This document shows positions 56,330 through 64,000 of a stretch of 64,000 nt of DNA, piece by piece. The stretch is from assembly GCF_019216885.1 (NCBI RefSeq), contig NZ_JAAQRC020000001.1, positions 5,583,501-5,647,500 of the forward strand. The letters run 5' to 3'. Position 1 is the first letter of the stretch. Each line of letters starts with the position of its first letter. Made by a program: the position numbers and the translations under genes. Below the pieces are notes generated by a model. That model did not search any database and was not told the origin of the DNA. It saw nothing but the letters and a program-made list of their open reading frames with translations. Source of the DNA: Methylobacterium sp. SyP6R. Its GTDB lineage: Bacteria > Pseudomonadota > Alphaproteobacteria > Rhizobiales > Beijerinckiaceae.

Positions 56330-56971
56330 TCAGGCCGAGTAGCGCGGGCCGGACGCGCCGGTGCGGTAGGGATCGGGCCGGGCGGTCTCCGGCTCGCTAT
56401 GGGCGCCCGGAACGTCGCGGGAACGCGCCGCATACGGATCGTACGACGTGCCGCGCGCCCGGTCGGCGCCCACCTCCGGCCCGCGGGCGAAGGCCTCACG
56501 CCCGTCCAGAACGTGCGCGGGATGGGCCGAGGCCCGAATGAAGCGGGCGGCGAGGAAGCCTGTGAGGAAGGTGGCCACGGCGACCGCGGCCGGCCGGCGG
56601 CGGGCAACCGACTCGATCTCGCTGTAGAAATCCTCGAAGCTGCGCTCGCGGATCGAGCCCGAGAGCTGCTCCAGGCCGTCCGCCGCGCTGTCGAAGAACG
56701 CCTTCACGTTCGGCTGCTGGTCGAGCTTGCCGCCGGAATCGCGCAGGGCCTGGGCGAGGTCAGAGACCGACTGGGCGGCGTCGCCCTTGCGGCGGTCGAC
56801 ATAGCCGTGGACCTGCTCGCGGGCCGACTCGACCAGGCTGTAGCCGCGCTCCATCGCCACGTCGCCGATCTGGCGCACGTCGTGGCGCAGCTCGTTCCAA
56901 TCCGCCGGGCGCTCGCCGGGGGCATTCCGGTCGTCCGCCCGGTGCTGTCCGTTCTCGTAACCCGCGCTCAT
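56330..56971 (-). CDS. nutrient-deprivation/stress-type envelope protein, first gene of the operon
   Basis: 213 residues, not assigned to a named family with certainty. It has an acidic N-terminus, amphipathic helices (about 40-120; VESAREQVHGYVDRRKGDAA), one membrane helix (RPAAVAVATFLTGFLAARFI) and a disordered tail ending DPYRTGASGPRYSA. The layout resembles 'nutrient deprivation-induced protein' entries of rhizobia. GGAG lies 9 bases before the ATG. A candidate EcfG-type promoter is 80 bp upstream. Confidence 0.72.
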   Translation of the reverse strand: MSAGYENGQHRADDRNAPGERPADWNELRHDVRQIGDVAMERGYSLVESAREQVHGYVDRRKGDAAQSVSDLAQALRDSGGKLDQQPNVKAFFDSAADGLEQLSGSIRERSFEDFYSEIESVARRRPAAVAVATFLTGFLAARFIRASAHPAHVLDGREAFARGPEVGADRARGTSYDPYAARSRDVPGAHSEPETARPDPYRTGASGPRYSA

Positions 56972-57051
56972 CAGGGTACTCCATCCTCTTCCGGCGCGGC
57001 GGGCAGGCCGGACCGGCCGCCGCGCCGAACACATGCGACGATATTGCGGGT

Positions 57052-57076
57052 AACAGCAGCCAAGGCGCCCGGTTCC
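57052..57076 (-). promoter_or_regulatory. candidate EcfG (general stress) promoter
   Basis: On the minus strand GGAAC (57076-57072), a 16-base spacer and TGTT (57055-57052). The alphaproteobacterial EcfG consensus is GGAAC-N16-17-CGTT, so there is one mismatch. It is correctly oriented for the three-gene envelope operon starting at 56971. Confidence 0.5.
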
Positions 57077-57251
57077 GGCCTCATCCGTGGAGGAATCGCG
57101 GCGGGATTCCTGTGGAGCGGGGGGCACAGCCCATGCGGGTGCGATCCATCCCGGATTCGCCGGAAGGGTTGACCATTTCGTACGGATCGCGCTTGCTGCC
57201 GGGGCGTTTTCTCCGTCAGGGGCGGATGGACGCGGCGACGTTCCCGCCCCG

Positions 57252-57353
57252 CTGGCCCCCGGTCGATCGCGCAACGATCGACCGGGGGCCAGGTCTTGAA
57301 TTTTGCCGCATTTTCTTCGACGAACCGGTGCCACTTCGTCGGAAAATGCTCTA
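57252..57353. repeat. 18-bp perfect hairpin plus dispersed hairpin repeat
   Basis: First a perfect stem CTGGCCCCCGGTCGATCG (57252-57269) with its inverse at 57275-57292. Then the repeat unit AGGTCTTGA..TTGCCGC followed by a hairpin GCATTTTC..CGACGAA / TTCGTCG..GAAAATGC (57309-57351). The second part matches 38362-38421. It lies just upstream of otsA, in its 5' untranslated region if transcribed from further upstream. Confidence 0.85.
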
Positions 57354-57382
57354 GGTCCGTGCAGCCGGAGTCCATACCCGCC

Positions 57383-58801
57383 GTGTCACGCCTCATCATC
57401 GTGTCAAATCGCGTCGCCGTCCCGGATGCGGGCTCCAAGGCGGTCGCGGCCGGCGGGCTCGCCGTCGCCCTCAAGGAGGCCTTCACGGCCTACAAGGGGC
57501 TGTGGTTCGGCTGGAGCGGCAAGATCACCGACAACCCGTCCTCCGAGCCGGTCATCGCCGACCGGGGCCGCGTGCAATACGCGGTGATGGACCTCTCGCC
57601 CCAGGATCACCGCGAGTATTACAGCGGCTTCGCCAACCGGGCGCTCTGGCCGATCATGCATTACCGCCTCGGCCTGGCGGCGTTTTCCCGGGCCGATTAC
57701 GCGGGCTACCAGCGCGTCAACCGCATCTTCGCCCAGGCGCTCGCCAGCCTGATCGAGCCGGGCGACCTGATCTGGGTCCACGACTACCACCTGATCCCGC
57801 TCGCTTCCGAGCTGCGGGGCCTCGGCGTCTCGAACCCGATCGGCTATTTCCACCACATTCCCTGGCCCTCGGGCGAGGTGTTCAACACCCTGCCGGCCTC
57901 GACGGAGCTTTTACGCGCGGTCTCCGACTACGACCTGATCGGGCTCCAGACCGACAGCGACGTCCACAACCTGTCGCGTAACCTCGTCGACGAGTTGCGG
58001 GCGATTCCGCTGGGCGGCGGCTCGCTGATGGTCGACGGGCGCCGCACCCGCATCCGCAGCTTCCCGATCGGCATCGACGTCGACGGCTTCCGCCAGGCCG
58101 CCGAGCGCGCCGGCATGAACCGCACGGTGCGCGACACGGTGGCGGGCCTGCGCACCCGCAAGCTCCTCATCGGCGTCGACCGGCTCGACTACTCGAAGGG
58201 CGTGCCGGAGCGGATGGAGGCCGTGGAGCGCTTCTTCGCCTCCAACCCCGACCAGCGCGGCAACGTCGTATTCCTGCAGATCGCCCCGAAGTCGCGCACC
58301 GAGGTGCCGGAATACGAGCAGCTCAGCCGCGACGTGAACGAGGTCTTGGGGAACATCAACGGCTCGCTCGGCGAACCGTCCTGGACGCCGATCCAGTACG
58401 TCACCAAGGCCTATCCCCGCGCGGTGCTGGCCGGGCTCTACCGCGCCGCCCGGGTCGGCGTGGTGACGCCGATGCGCGACGGCATGAACCTCGTCGCCAA
58501 GGAATACGTCGCCGCGCAGAGCGAGGACGATCCGGGGGTGCTGGTGCTGTCGAAGTTCGCCGGTGCCGCCCGCCAGATGCCCGAGGCGCTGCTGGTCAAT
58601 CCCTACGACCGGTTCGAGGTGGCGGAGGCGATCCGCGCCGCTCTCTACATGCCCAAGGCCGAGCGGGTCGAGCGCTGGAAGCCGATGTTCGAGCGCATGG
58701 CGCGCGAGGACGTGGATTGGTGGGCTCGGAGCTATCTCGGCGAGCTGGAGGGTTTTCGCACCGTCGAGCGCGAGCCGCCGGCGGCGGCGGAGGCGCGGTA
58801 G
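57383..58801 (+). CDS. otsA: alpha,alpha-trehalose-phosphate synthase OtsA
   Basis: GT20 glycosyltransferase making trehalose-6-phosphate from UDP-glucose and glucose-6-phosphate, for osmotic and drying protection. The 472-residue protein has [79 protein letters not shown] and the end motif [16 protein letters not shown]. The GTG at 57383 starts exactly at the conserved N-terminus. No otsB phosphatase gene is adjacent. Confidence 0.95.
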   Translation: MSRLIIVSNRVAVPDAGSKAVAAGGLAVALKEAFTAYKGLWFGWSGKITDNPSSEPVIADRGRVQYAVMDLSPQDHREYYSGFANRALWPIMHYRLGLAAFSRADYAGYQRVNRIFAQALASLIEPGDLIWVHDYHLIPLASELRGLGVSNPIGYFHHIPWPSGEVFNTLPASTELLRAVSDYDLIGLQTDSDVHNLSRNLVDELRAIPLGGGSLMVDGRRTRIRSFPIGIDVDGFRQAAERAGMNRTVRDTVAGLRTRKLLIGVDRLDYSKGVPERMEAVERFFASNPDQRGNVVFLQIAPKSRTEVPEYEQLSRDVNEVLGNINGSLGEPSWTPIQYVTKAYPRAVLAGLYRAARVGVVTPMRDGMNLVAKEYVAAQSEDDPGVLVLSKFAGAARQMPEALLVNPYDRFEVAEAIRAALYMPKAERVERWKPMFERMAREDVDWWARSYLGELEGFRTVEREPPAAAEAR

Positions 58802-58815
58802 GGCGCTGATTAAAC

Positions 58816-59000
58816 CCTCCCCCCTCTGCGGGGGAGGGTGCCCCGCGGATGCGGAGCGGGAGAGGGGACACCGCTTCAGGAGAGGTCGCGCGCTTCATGA
58901 AGGGCGCCCTCTGGACGAGCGTCGCGCTGCCCCTCTCGGCGGGACTTCGTCCCGCTGCGCTCGCTCAGCTCGCCACCCTCCGCCCACAGAGGGGGGAGGG
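58816..59000. repeat. GC-rich hairpin repeat between otsA and the TetR gene
   Basis: Starts with ACCCTCCCCCCTCTGCGGGGGAGGGT-type arms (about 58817-58842) and ends with a CCCTCCGCCC...GGGGGGAGGGG block near 58975-59000, so it can fold as one long inverted unit between convergent genes. An inner stem GGCGGGACTTCGTCCCGCTG is at about 58938-58957. It resembles the style of the repeats at 18466 and 62938. Confidence 0.65.
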
Positions 59001-59048
59001 GTCGTCCGCAGCGACCATCGCGATATTTTCGGTAGATCTGAAAAGGGC

Positions 59049-59678
59049 TTACGCCGCCCGCGGCCCGGCTCGCAACGCTCCCATCAGGAACGCGATCATC
59101 GCGTCGAGCGCCGGCACGAAATCCTCCGGACATTGCACCACCAGAACCGGATGGCAGAACCGTACGATCGCCGTGTGGACGCAGCGCGCCGCCACCGCCG
59201 GATCCTCGGCGGCGAATTCGCCCCGCGCGACACCATCGGCGATGACGCGTTCCAGCACCGCGGTGATCCGGTCGACATGGTGGCGGCAGACATCCCAGCT
59301 CTCGGACATCGCCGCCTCGACCATCTCGTGCATGCGCGGATGGCCGGTGAAGCGGCCGACGGCGTCGCGGTGCAGGAAGACGATGATCTCCCGCAGGCGA
59401 GCCTCGGCGGAGAGGCCGGGCCGGTCCGCGAGGGCGGCGATCCGCGCCTCGACCTCGCCGATGAGGCGCGCCACTACGGCCTCGTTGATCGCCTTCTTCG
59501 AATCGAAGAACCGATACACGTTGGCCGGGCTCATCCGCAGGGTCTTGGCGATGTCGGCCACCGTGGTCTTCTGGTAGCCGATCTCACGAAAGAAGCGCTC
59601 CGCGGTCGCCAGGATGCGGCAACGGGTATCGGGCGACGTTTCCTCGACCGGAGGGGGGGCGGACAGGGCAGGGATCAT
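59049..59678 (-). CDS. TetR-family transcriptional regulator
   Basis: 209 residues. The N-terminal helix-turn-helix reads ILATAERFFREIGYQKTTVA and IAKTLRMSPANVYRFFDSKK. The C-terminal ligand domain belongs to the TetR_C_7-like (AcrR-type) class with SESWDVCRHHVDRITAVLER. The target and ligand are unknown, and no efflux genes are adjacent. Confidence 0.9.
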   Translation of the reverse strand: MIPALSAPPPVEETSPDTRCRILATAERFFREIGYQKTTVADIAKTLRMSPANVYRFFDSKKAINEAVVARLIGEVEARIAALADRPGLSAEARLREIIVFLHRDAVGRFTGHPRMHEMVEAAMSESWDVCRHHVDRITAVLERVIADGVARGEFAAEDPAVAARCVHTAIVRFCHPVLVVQCPEDFVPALDAMIAFLMGALRAGPRAA

Positions 59679-59772
59679 CCGCGCAACCTATCGTGCCGAT
59701 TGCATGCTGGTCAAAAGGCATCGGCGGGCCCGGTGCGATGTGTGACATCTGCGTCACCCACCGCGACCCGGC

Positions 59773-59970
59773 TCAGGAGCCGAATTGCGACCCGAGCCGT
59801 TCCAGGTACTCGGCGAGATCGATGCCGCCGACCTTCTTGCCGTAATCGAACCGCATCCCCGGCCGGATCGCCACGCTCTCGCGGGCGGTCGTCAGCGTGA
59901 CCGGCCGGGTGCAGACCCAGGCCCCGTCGCGGCGGTGCTCGAAGTAGTTGAGGATCTCGTGCCCGCCCAT
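59773..59970 (-). CDS. hypothetical protein, 65 residues
   Basis: Small soluble protein starting MGGHEILNYFEHRRDGAWVC and ending LAEYLERLGSQFGS. The start at 59970 is fixed by GGGAGG 6 bases upstream. No family name is recognised. The central part (TRPVTLTTARESVAIRPGMR) looks like a short beta-rich domain. Confidence 0.65.
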   Translation of the reverse strand: MGGHEILNYFEHRRDGAWVCTRPVTLTTARESVAIRPGMRFDYGKKVGGIDLAEYLERLGSQFGS

Positions 59971-60147
59971 ATCCGACCTCCCGGACAATTCCGGCGGTTA
60001 ACGTGACAGTCCGGCGGAAGTTCACGGAAAGTTGCGGCCATTCTCACGACCTCCGGGCAGGCTCGATCATGGGAGGCCGCTTGCGCCGCCGCGAGGGCGG
60101 GGAGACAATCGAGCGAAGCCCGATCCCCATTCCAAGGAGGCATCCCG

Positions 60148-60714
60148 ATGCCGGTCGCCCGCCGCGAGGCCTTGTTCCTGATCGCCGGCGCCGTCAGCCT
60201 ACCCGCCCGGGCCGCGCCCTTGCAAAACGGCATGACGGCTTCCGCCTTCAGTTTCGCCAAGCCCGAGGGCGGCAGCCTGGCGCTGGCCGAGCTGGTGCCC
60301 AAGCCGATCCTGGTCGTCAACACCGCGACCGCCTGCGGCTACGCCCCGCAATTTTCCGGGCTGCAGCAGCTCTGGACCCGGTTCGGCCCCCGCGGGCTGA
60401 CGGTGATCGCGGTGCCGTCCGCCGATTTCGGGCGCCAGGAACCCCTCGACGGGATGGCGATCGCCGAGGCCGCCCGCAAGAATTTCGGCGTCACCTTCCC
60501 GGTGGTGGGCAAGACCGGCGTGACCGGCCCTCAGGCCCACCCGTTCTACCGCTGGGCCGCCGCCGAGAAGCCGGCCGAGACCCCGCGCTGGAACTTCCAC
60601 AAATATTTGGTCGGCCGAGACGGCCACGTGGCCGCCGCCTTCGCCACGCCGGTCGAGCCGACCGACCCGCGGGTGATCGCGGCGATCGTGAGGGAGCTGG
60701 ACGCGGCGGGGTGA
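60148..60714 (+). CDS. exported glutathione-peroxidase-like thiol peroxidase
   Basis: 188 residues with a short signal peptide (EALFLIAGAVSLPARA), so probably periplasmic. The glutathione peroxidase fold and catalytic tetrad are visible: Cys in NTATACGYAPQFSGLQQLW, Gln in FGRQEPLDGM, Trp and Asn in PRWNFHKYLV. The fixed Cys (not selenocysteine) is usual for bacterial BtuE/Gpx, which uses thioredoxin. The spacer before the start has AAGGAGG. No partner gene is adjacent. Confidence 0.9.
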   Translation: MPVARREALFLIAGAVSLPARAAPLQNGMTASAFSFAKPEGGSLALAELVPKPILVVNTATACGYAPQFSGLQQLWTRFGPRGLTVIAVPSADFGRQEPLDGMAIAEAARKNFGVTFPVVGKTGVTGPQAHPFYRWAAAEKPAETPRWNFHKYLVGRDGHVAAAFATPVEPTDPRVIAAIVRELDAAG

Positions 60715-60770
60715 GGGATTCCGGTTCGCGAGAGTGAAAGCCGGAACCGTCGTGCCGTCATCCCACCCAC

Positions 60771-60910
60771 ACCCTCGTCCTGAGGCGTTGGCCGATTGAA
60801 AATCGGCTGACCTCGAAGGAGGCCTCCCGTGGGCGGGAAGAGTACTGGAGCCCTCCTTCGAGGTCAGTCCATCGATGATGGACTGACACCTCAGGATGAG
60901 GTGAGAGGGT
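60771..60910. repeat. long imperfect inverted repeat after the peroxidase gene
   Basis: Outer arms ACCCTCGTCCTGAGG and CCTCAGGATGAGGTGAGAGGGT (key residues pair across 140 bp), inner arms CCTCGAAGGAGG / CCCTCCTTCGAGG, plus small hairpins GCCGATTGAAAATCGGC and TCCATCGATGATGGA. The unit style (CCTCAGGATGAGG with CTTCGAGG) is a common intergenic repeat type in Methylobacterium and Bradyrhizobium. It sits between convergent genes. Confidence 0.75.
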
Positions 60911-60962
60911 GGGACGGGCAGTGGACTCAGGTGACTGACGCGCCGAGCCGATGCCGAACCGA

Positions 60963-62777
60963 TCAGGCCACCGCCTTCTGCGCGCCGGTCTGGACGTGGA
61001 AGTCCGGCCCGTTGCCGGTCTTCGCCACGTAGCCGGCCCGGATCACGAAATCGCCGAAGCGCTCGCCTTTCGTCCGGTCCTTCGCGTAGGCCGCGAAGAG
61101 CGGGTCGAGCTTCGGGCGGATGTCGGCGGCGGTGACGTCCTCGGCATAGAGCTTGCTCAGCCGCGAGCCGTCGAAGGCGGCACCGAGATAGAGGTTGTAG
61201 CGCTCCGGGCCGCGGCCGACGAGGCCGATCTCGGCGATGAACGGACGGGCGCAGCCGTTCGGGCAGCCGGTCATCCGGATGGTGATGTCGTCCTCGGACA
61301 GCCCGTGCGAGGCCAGGCTCTCCTCGAGCTCGTCGATCAGGCTCGGCAGGTAGCGCTCGCTCTCGGCGAGAGCCAGGCCGCAGGTCGGCAGGGCGACGCA
61401 GGCGAGGCTGTTGCGGCGCAAGGGCCCCGCACCGGTGGTGAGGCCGTATTCCTGCACCAGCGCGTCGATCTCCGCCTTCCTGTCCGCCGGGACGTTGGCG
61501 ATGATGACATTCTGGTTGCCGGTGAGGCGGAAATCGCCCTGGTGCACCTCGGCGATGCGGCGAAGGCCGGCGAGGAATTGCGGCCCGCCCTCGACGTCCT
61601 TGATGCGGCCCGACGGCACGTAGAGCGTCAGGTGGTGCTTGCCGTCGTCGCCCGCGACCCAGCCGTAGCGGTCGCCGTTGCCCGTGAAGGTGAAGGGCTT
61701 CGGGTCCTGGAAAGCGCGGCCGACCCGCTTCTCGACCTCGGCCCGGAAGGCCTTCAGGCCGTAGCGCTCGATCGTGTACTTCAGGCGGGCGTTCTTGCGG
61801 ACGGTGCGGTTGCCCCAGTCGCGCTGGACGGTCATCACCGCTTCGGCGACCTTGAGGGCGTATTCGGGCTCGGCAAACAGCATCACGTCGGCGGTGCGCG
61901 GGAAGGTGTCGGTCTCGCCGTGGGTCATGCCCATGCCGCCGCCGACGGTGACGTTCCAGCCCGTCACCTTGCCCTTCTTGTCGAGGATCGCGATGAAGCC
62001 GAGATCGTGGGCGTAGACGTCGACCTCGTTGGAGGGCGGCACCGCCACGATCGTCTTGAACTTCCGCGGCAGGTAGGTCTTGCCGTAGACCGGCTCGACC
62101 TCGCCCGCATCCTCGCCCCCGACCACGCGCTCGCCGTCGAGCCAGATCTCGCGCCAGGCACTCGTCTTCGGCAGCAGGCTGTCGGAGATGTCCTTGGCCA
62201 GCTTATAGGCCGCCTCGTGGGCGCCCTTCTGGGCCGGGTTCGTCGCCGCCATCACGTTGCGGTTGACGTCGCCGCAGGCCGCGATCGTGTCGAGCAGCGC
62301 CGAATCGATCGCCGCCATCGTGCGCTTCAAGTTCGACTTGATGACGCCGTGATACTGGAAGGTCTGGCGCGTCGTCGCCCGGAGCGTCCCGTTGGCATAG
62401 GTGCGGGCGATCTCGTCGAGGATCAGCCACTGCTTCGGCGTCACGACGCCGCCGGCGATGCGCAGGCGGATCATGAAGGAATAGGCCTTGTCGAGCTTCT
62501 TCCTGGTCCGCTCGGCGCGAAGGTCGCGGTCGTCCTGCAGGTACATCCCGTGGAACTTCACGAGCTGCCCGTCATCGTCCGAGATCGCACCCGTCGCGTT
62601 CTTCAGCAGCCCCTCGGCGAGGGTGCCGCGCAGGTATCCGCTGGCGATCTTGATGTGCTCGTTGGCCGACAGCTTGGCGGCGCGCGCCGCTTCCGCCTCG
62701 GTGATCGGACGCTCGGTCGGCGGCGTCTCGTAGACGCGCTCGGCGGGGGAGAGGTCGGCGGTCTTGTGGTCGGCCAT
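60963..62777 (-). CDS. cysI: assimilatory sulfite reductase hemoprotein subunit
   Basis: Siroheme/[4Fe-4S] enzyme reducing sulfite to sulfide for cysteine synthesis. The 604-residue protein has two ferredoxin-like nitrite/sulfite reductase repeats. Cluster ligands are in SLACVALPTCGLALAESE and RMTGCPNGCARP, and siroheme-region residues are in TTRQTFQYHGVIKSNLK and GGGMGMTHG. The start at 62777 fits the CysI N-terminus (AERVYETPPTERP). Its upstream neighbour on the same strand is the flavoprotein subunit, separated by a repeat. Confidence 0.94.
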   Translation of the reverse strand: MADHKTADLSPAERVYETPPTERPITEAEAARAAKLSANEHIKIASGYLRGTLAEGLLKNATGAISDDDGQLVKFHGMYLQDDRDLRAERTRKKLDKAYSFMIRLRIAGGVVTPKQWLILDEIARTYANGTLRATTRQTFQYHGVIKSNLKRTMAAIDSALLDTIAACGDVNRNVMAATNPAQKGAHEAAYKLAKDISDSLLPKTSAWREIWLDGERVVGGEDAGEVEPVYGKTYLPRKFKTIVAVPPSNEVDVYAHDLGFIAILDKKGKVTGWNVTVGGGMGMTHGETDTFPRTADVMLFAEPEYALKVAEAVMTVQRDWGNRTVRKNARLKYTIERYGLKAFRAEVEKRVGRAFQDPKPFTFTGNGDRYGWVAGDDGKHHLTLYVPSGRIKDVEGGPQFLAGLRRIAEVHQGDFRLTGNQNVIIANVPADRKAEIDALVQEYGLTTGAGPLRRNSLACVALPTCGLALAESERYLPSLIDELEESLASHGLSEDDITIRMTGCPNGCARPFIAEIGLVGRGPERYNLYLGAAFDGSRLSKLYAEDVTAADIRPKLDPLFAAYAKDRTKGERFGDFVIRAGYVAKTGNGPDFHVQTGAQKAVA

Positions 62778-63159
62778 GGGGTGTGTCCGTTCGGTCGCCG
62801 GGTATGGCGCATCATCTACCAGCGTCCCAGGCGCCTGACAGCACCGAACGAGACGCAGGAACCCCTCTCGGACGTGAGTAGGGGCGGGGTTGAGGGTGTG
62901 ACGCCTCGAAACTGGTTGCCGGACTTGGCTCCCTTCTCCTCTCCCCGCGGGCGGGGAGAGGGCCGCGCCCTCGTTCAGAGGGCGCGGCAAGCAGCGAACC
63001 GCAGGTTCGCCGCGAGGGTGAGGGAGTGTTTCCGGAAGAGCCGCATCCGGCACCTCCCCCTCACCTTCGGCTGCCGCCTCGCTGTCGACCCGACAAGGGG
63101 TCGACAGCCCTCTCCCCGCCCGCGGGGAGAGGGGAGATGCGCACCCGGCGATCCGGATC
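62778..63159. other. spacer between cysJ and cysI
   Basis: 382 bp with no gene. It is largely occupied by the GC-rich double-hairpin repeat at 62938-63132. The remaining 160 bp next to cysI probably carries its leader; no promoter is evident. Confidence 0.6.
62938..63132. repeat. GC-rich double-hairpin repeat, copy B
   Basis: Outer palindromes CCTCTCCCCGC-GG-GCGGGGAGAGG at 62938-62961 and the near-inverse at 63109-63132, with an inner hairpin GCTGTCGACCC / GGGTCGACAGC. The inner arms differ from copy A (18466) but keep full pairing. It shares GTGTTTCCGGAAGAG with copy A. Confidence 0.85.
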
Positions 63160-64000
63160 CTAGTACACGTCCTGCTGGTAGCGGTGGCTGCGCTCCAGGC
63201 CGGCCACCGCCGCTTCCGCGGCCGCGGCATCCAGGCCCTTCACGTCGGCGAAGGCACGCACCAAAGCCGCCCGCACGTCCTTGGCCATCGCCTTGGCATC
63301 GCCGCAGACATAGAAGTGGGCGCCGCCGTCGAGCCAGGACACCAGCTCGCGCCGCTGCTCCCAGATCCGGTCCTGGACGTAGATTTTTTCTGGCTGGTCG
63401 CGGGAGAAGGCGACGTCGATGCGGGCGAGCGACCCGTCCTCCAGGGCTTCCTGCCATTCGAGCTGGTACAGGAAGTCGTGGGTGAAGTGGCGGTCGCCGA
63501 AGAACAGCCAGTTGCGGCCCGGCGCTTCGGTGGCGCGGCGCTCCTGCACGAAGGCGCGGAACGGGGCCACCCCGGTGCCGGGACCGACCATGACGATGTC
63601 GGTGGCCGGGTTCGCGGGCAGTCGGAAATGCTTGTTCGGCTTCACCCGCACCCGGAGCTTGGCGCCGGTGCGGATCCGGTCCGCGACGTGGACCGAGGCG
63701 ACGCCTTTGCGCGCCCGGTCGTGGGTGGTGTAGCGCACCGCCGCGATGGTCAGGTGGGCCTCGTCGCCGACCTCGGCCCGCGAGGAGGCGATCGAGTAGG
63801 CCCGCGGCGGCAGCGGCCGGGTGATGTCGGTGAGATGTTGCGCCGACAGCTTGGCCGGATAGGTCTCGATCAGGTCGATGAGGTGCCGGCCCTCGATCCA
63901 GGCCCGAACCTCGTTCGACTCGATCAGGCGGCGGGCCTCCTCGTGGCCGGTGGCCTTGACGAAGCGCTCGACCGTGGCGGCCGACAGGGTGGTGATGTCG
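63160..64000 (-). CDS. cysJ: sulfite reductase flavoprotein subunit, partial (5' end outside window)
   Basis: C-terminal about 280 residues of a CysJ-type NADPH-dependent flavoprotein; the frame is open to the right edge. FAD binding is seen in RAYSIASSRA (the RxYS motif), the NADP part in MVGPGTGVAPFRAFVQERRA, WLFFGDRHFTHDFLY and FYVCGDAKAMAKDV, and the end HRYQQDVY is typical for this family. It delivers electrons to CysI, encoded directly downstream. The N-terminal flavodoxin domain cannot be seen, so a flavodoxin-less variant is possible. Confidence 0.9.
   Translation of the reverse strand, partial: DITTLSAATVERFVKATGHEEARRLIESNEVRAWIEGRHLIDLIETYPAKLSAQHLTDITRPLPPRAYSIASSRAEVGDEAHLTIAAVRYTTHDRARKGVASVHVADRIRTGAKLRVRVKPNKHFRLPANPATDIVMVGPGTGVAPFRAFVQERRATEAPGRNWLFFGDRHFTHDFLYQLEWQEALEDGSLARIDVAFSRDQPEKIYVQDRIWEQRRELVSWLDGGAHFYVCGDAKAMAKDVRAALVRAFADVKGLDAAAAEAAVAGLERSHRYQQDVY

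Larger units (their letters stand above)
56972..57382. other. divergent intergenic region between the stress operon and otsA
   Basis: About 410 bp with the EcfG-like promoter on the minus side and the hairpin repeats on the otsA side. No gene was found. No second GGAAC-type promoter facing otsA could be seen. Confidence 0.55.

Overview
The window looks like chromosomal DNA of a high-GC alphaproteobacterium of the order Hyphomicrobiales, most probably Methylobacterium or a close relative. This is an inference from several genes together: a mesaconyl-CoA hydratase of the ethylmalonyl-CoA pathway, MucR/Ros-type regulators, a DUF6481 protein, two-domain MetN/MetI/MetQ transport, and many GC-rich intergenic palindromic repeats. 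No rRNA, prophage or CRISPR array is present. The only recognisable insertion sequence is one IS5-family element. Two tandem tRNA-Ala genes lie near 19 kb.

Layout. 0-3 kb: rdgB, the divergent ohr/ohrR peroxide pair, and an aldo/keto reductase. 3-6 kb: the methionine ABC importer metNIQ behind an operator-like palindrome and a 14-codon upstream frame. 6-10 kb: small hypothetical proteins, a CPA2 cation/proton antiporter and a DUF2147 protein. 10-18.5 kb: two nearly identical mucR paralogues flank a DUF6481 protein, an HD-GYP response regulator, a hybrid histidine kinase and a CDF metal exporter. 18.5-24.2 kb: tRNA-Ala x2, yggT, yggU, mesaconyl-CoA hydratase, a soluble PAS chemoreceptor, mntR and a LysR regulator. 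24.4-28.6 kb: the succinate dehydrogenase operon sdhCDAB, with a DUF433/DUF5615 toxin-antitoxin-like pair between sdhA and sdhB. 28.7-39 kb: an Inh-type lipoprotein, a TAXI-like binding protein, an outer-membrane barrel, the IS element, a GNAT acetyltransferase, mutL, a Uma2 protein, aqpZ and a beta-helix acetyltransferase. 39-44.6 kb: a Wzz/tyrosine-kinase-like exopolysaccharide protein with a degenerate P-loop, a 47-residue small protein, a ClC antiporter and panE.

44.6-51.4 kb holds the most distinctive locus: an SCO-like copper/thiol protein followed by two large secreted copper-radical (galactose/glyoxal oxidase type) enzymes. Both enzymes have the same catalytic core and AbfB sugar-binding domain but different C-terminal modules, ricin-B in one and a tectonin-like propeller in the other. 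51.8-64 kb: a methyltransferase, an RBBP9 hydrolase, UV endonuclease uvsE, and a cluster of envelope/LEA-like proteins behind a possible EcfG-type stress promoter, divergent from otsA. It ends with a TetR regulator, a glutathione peroxidase and the sulfite reductase pair cysI and cysJ (partial).

The non-coding DNA is rich in structure. A 125/189-bp element with inverted-repeat ends occurs twice. A second hairpin family at 38.4 and 57.3 kb shows compensatory base changes. A GC-rich double-hairpin family occurs at 18.5 and 62.9 kb, with looser relatives at 39.1 and 58.8 kb. A 15-bp in-frame repeat supplies several Shine-Dalgarno/ATG modules at the start of ohrR.
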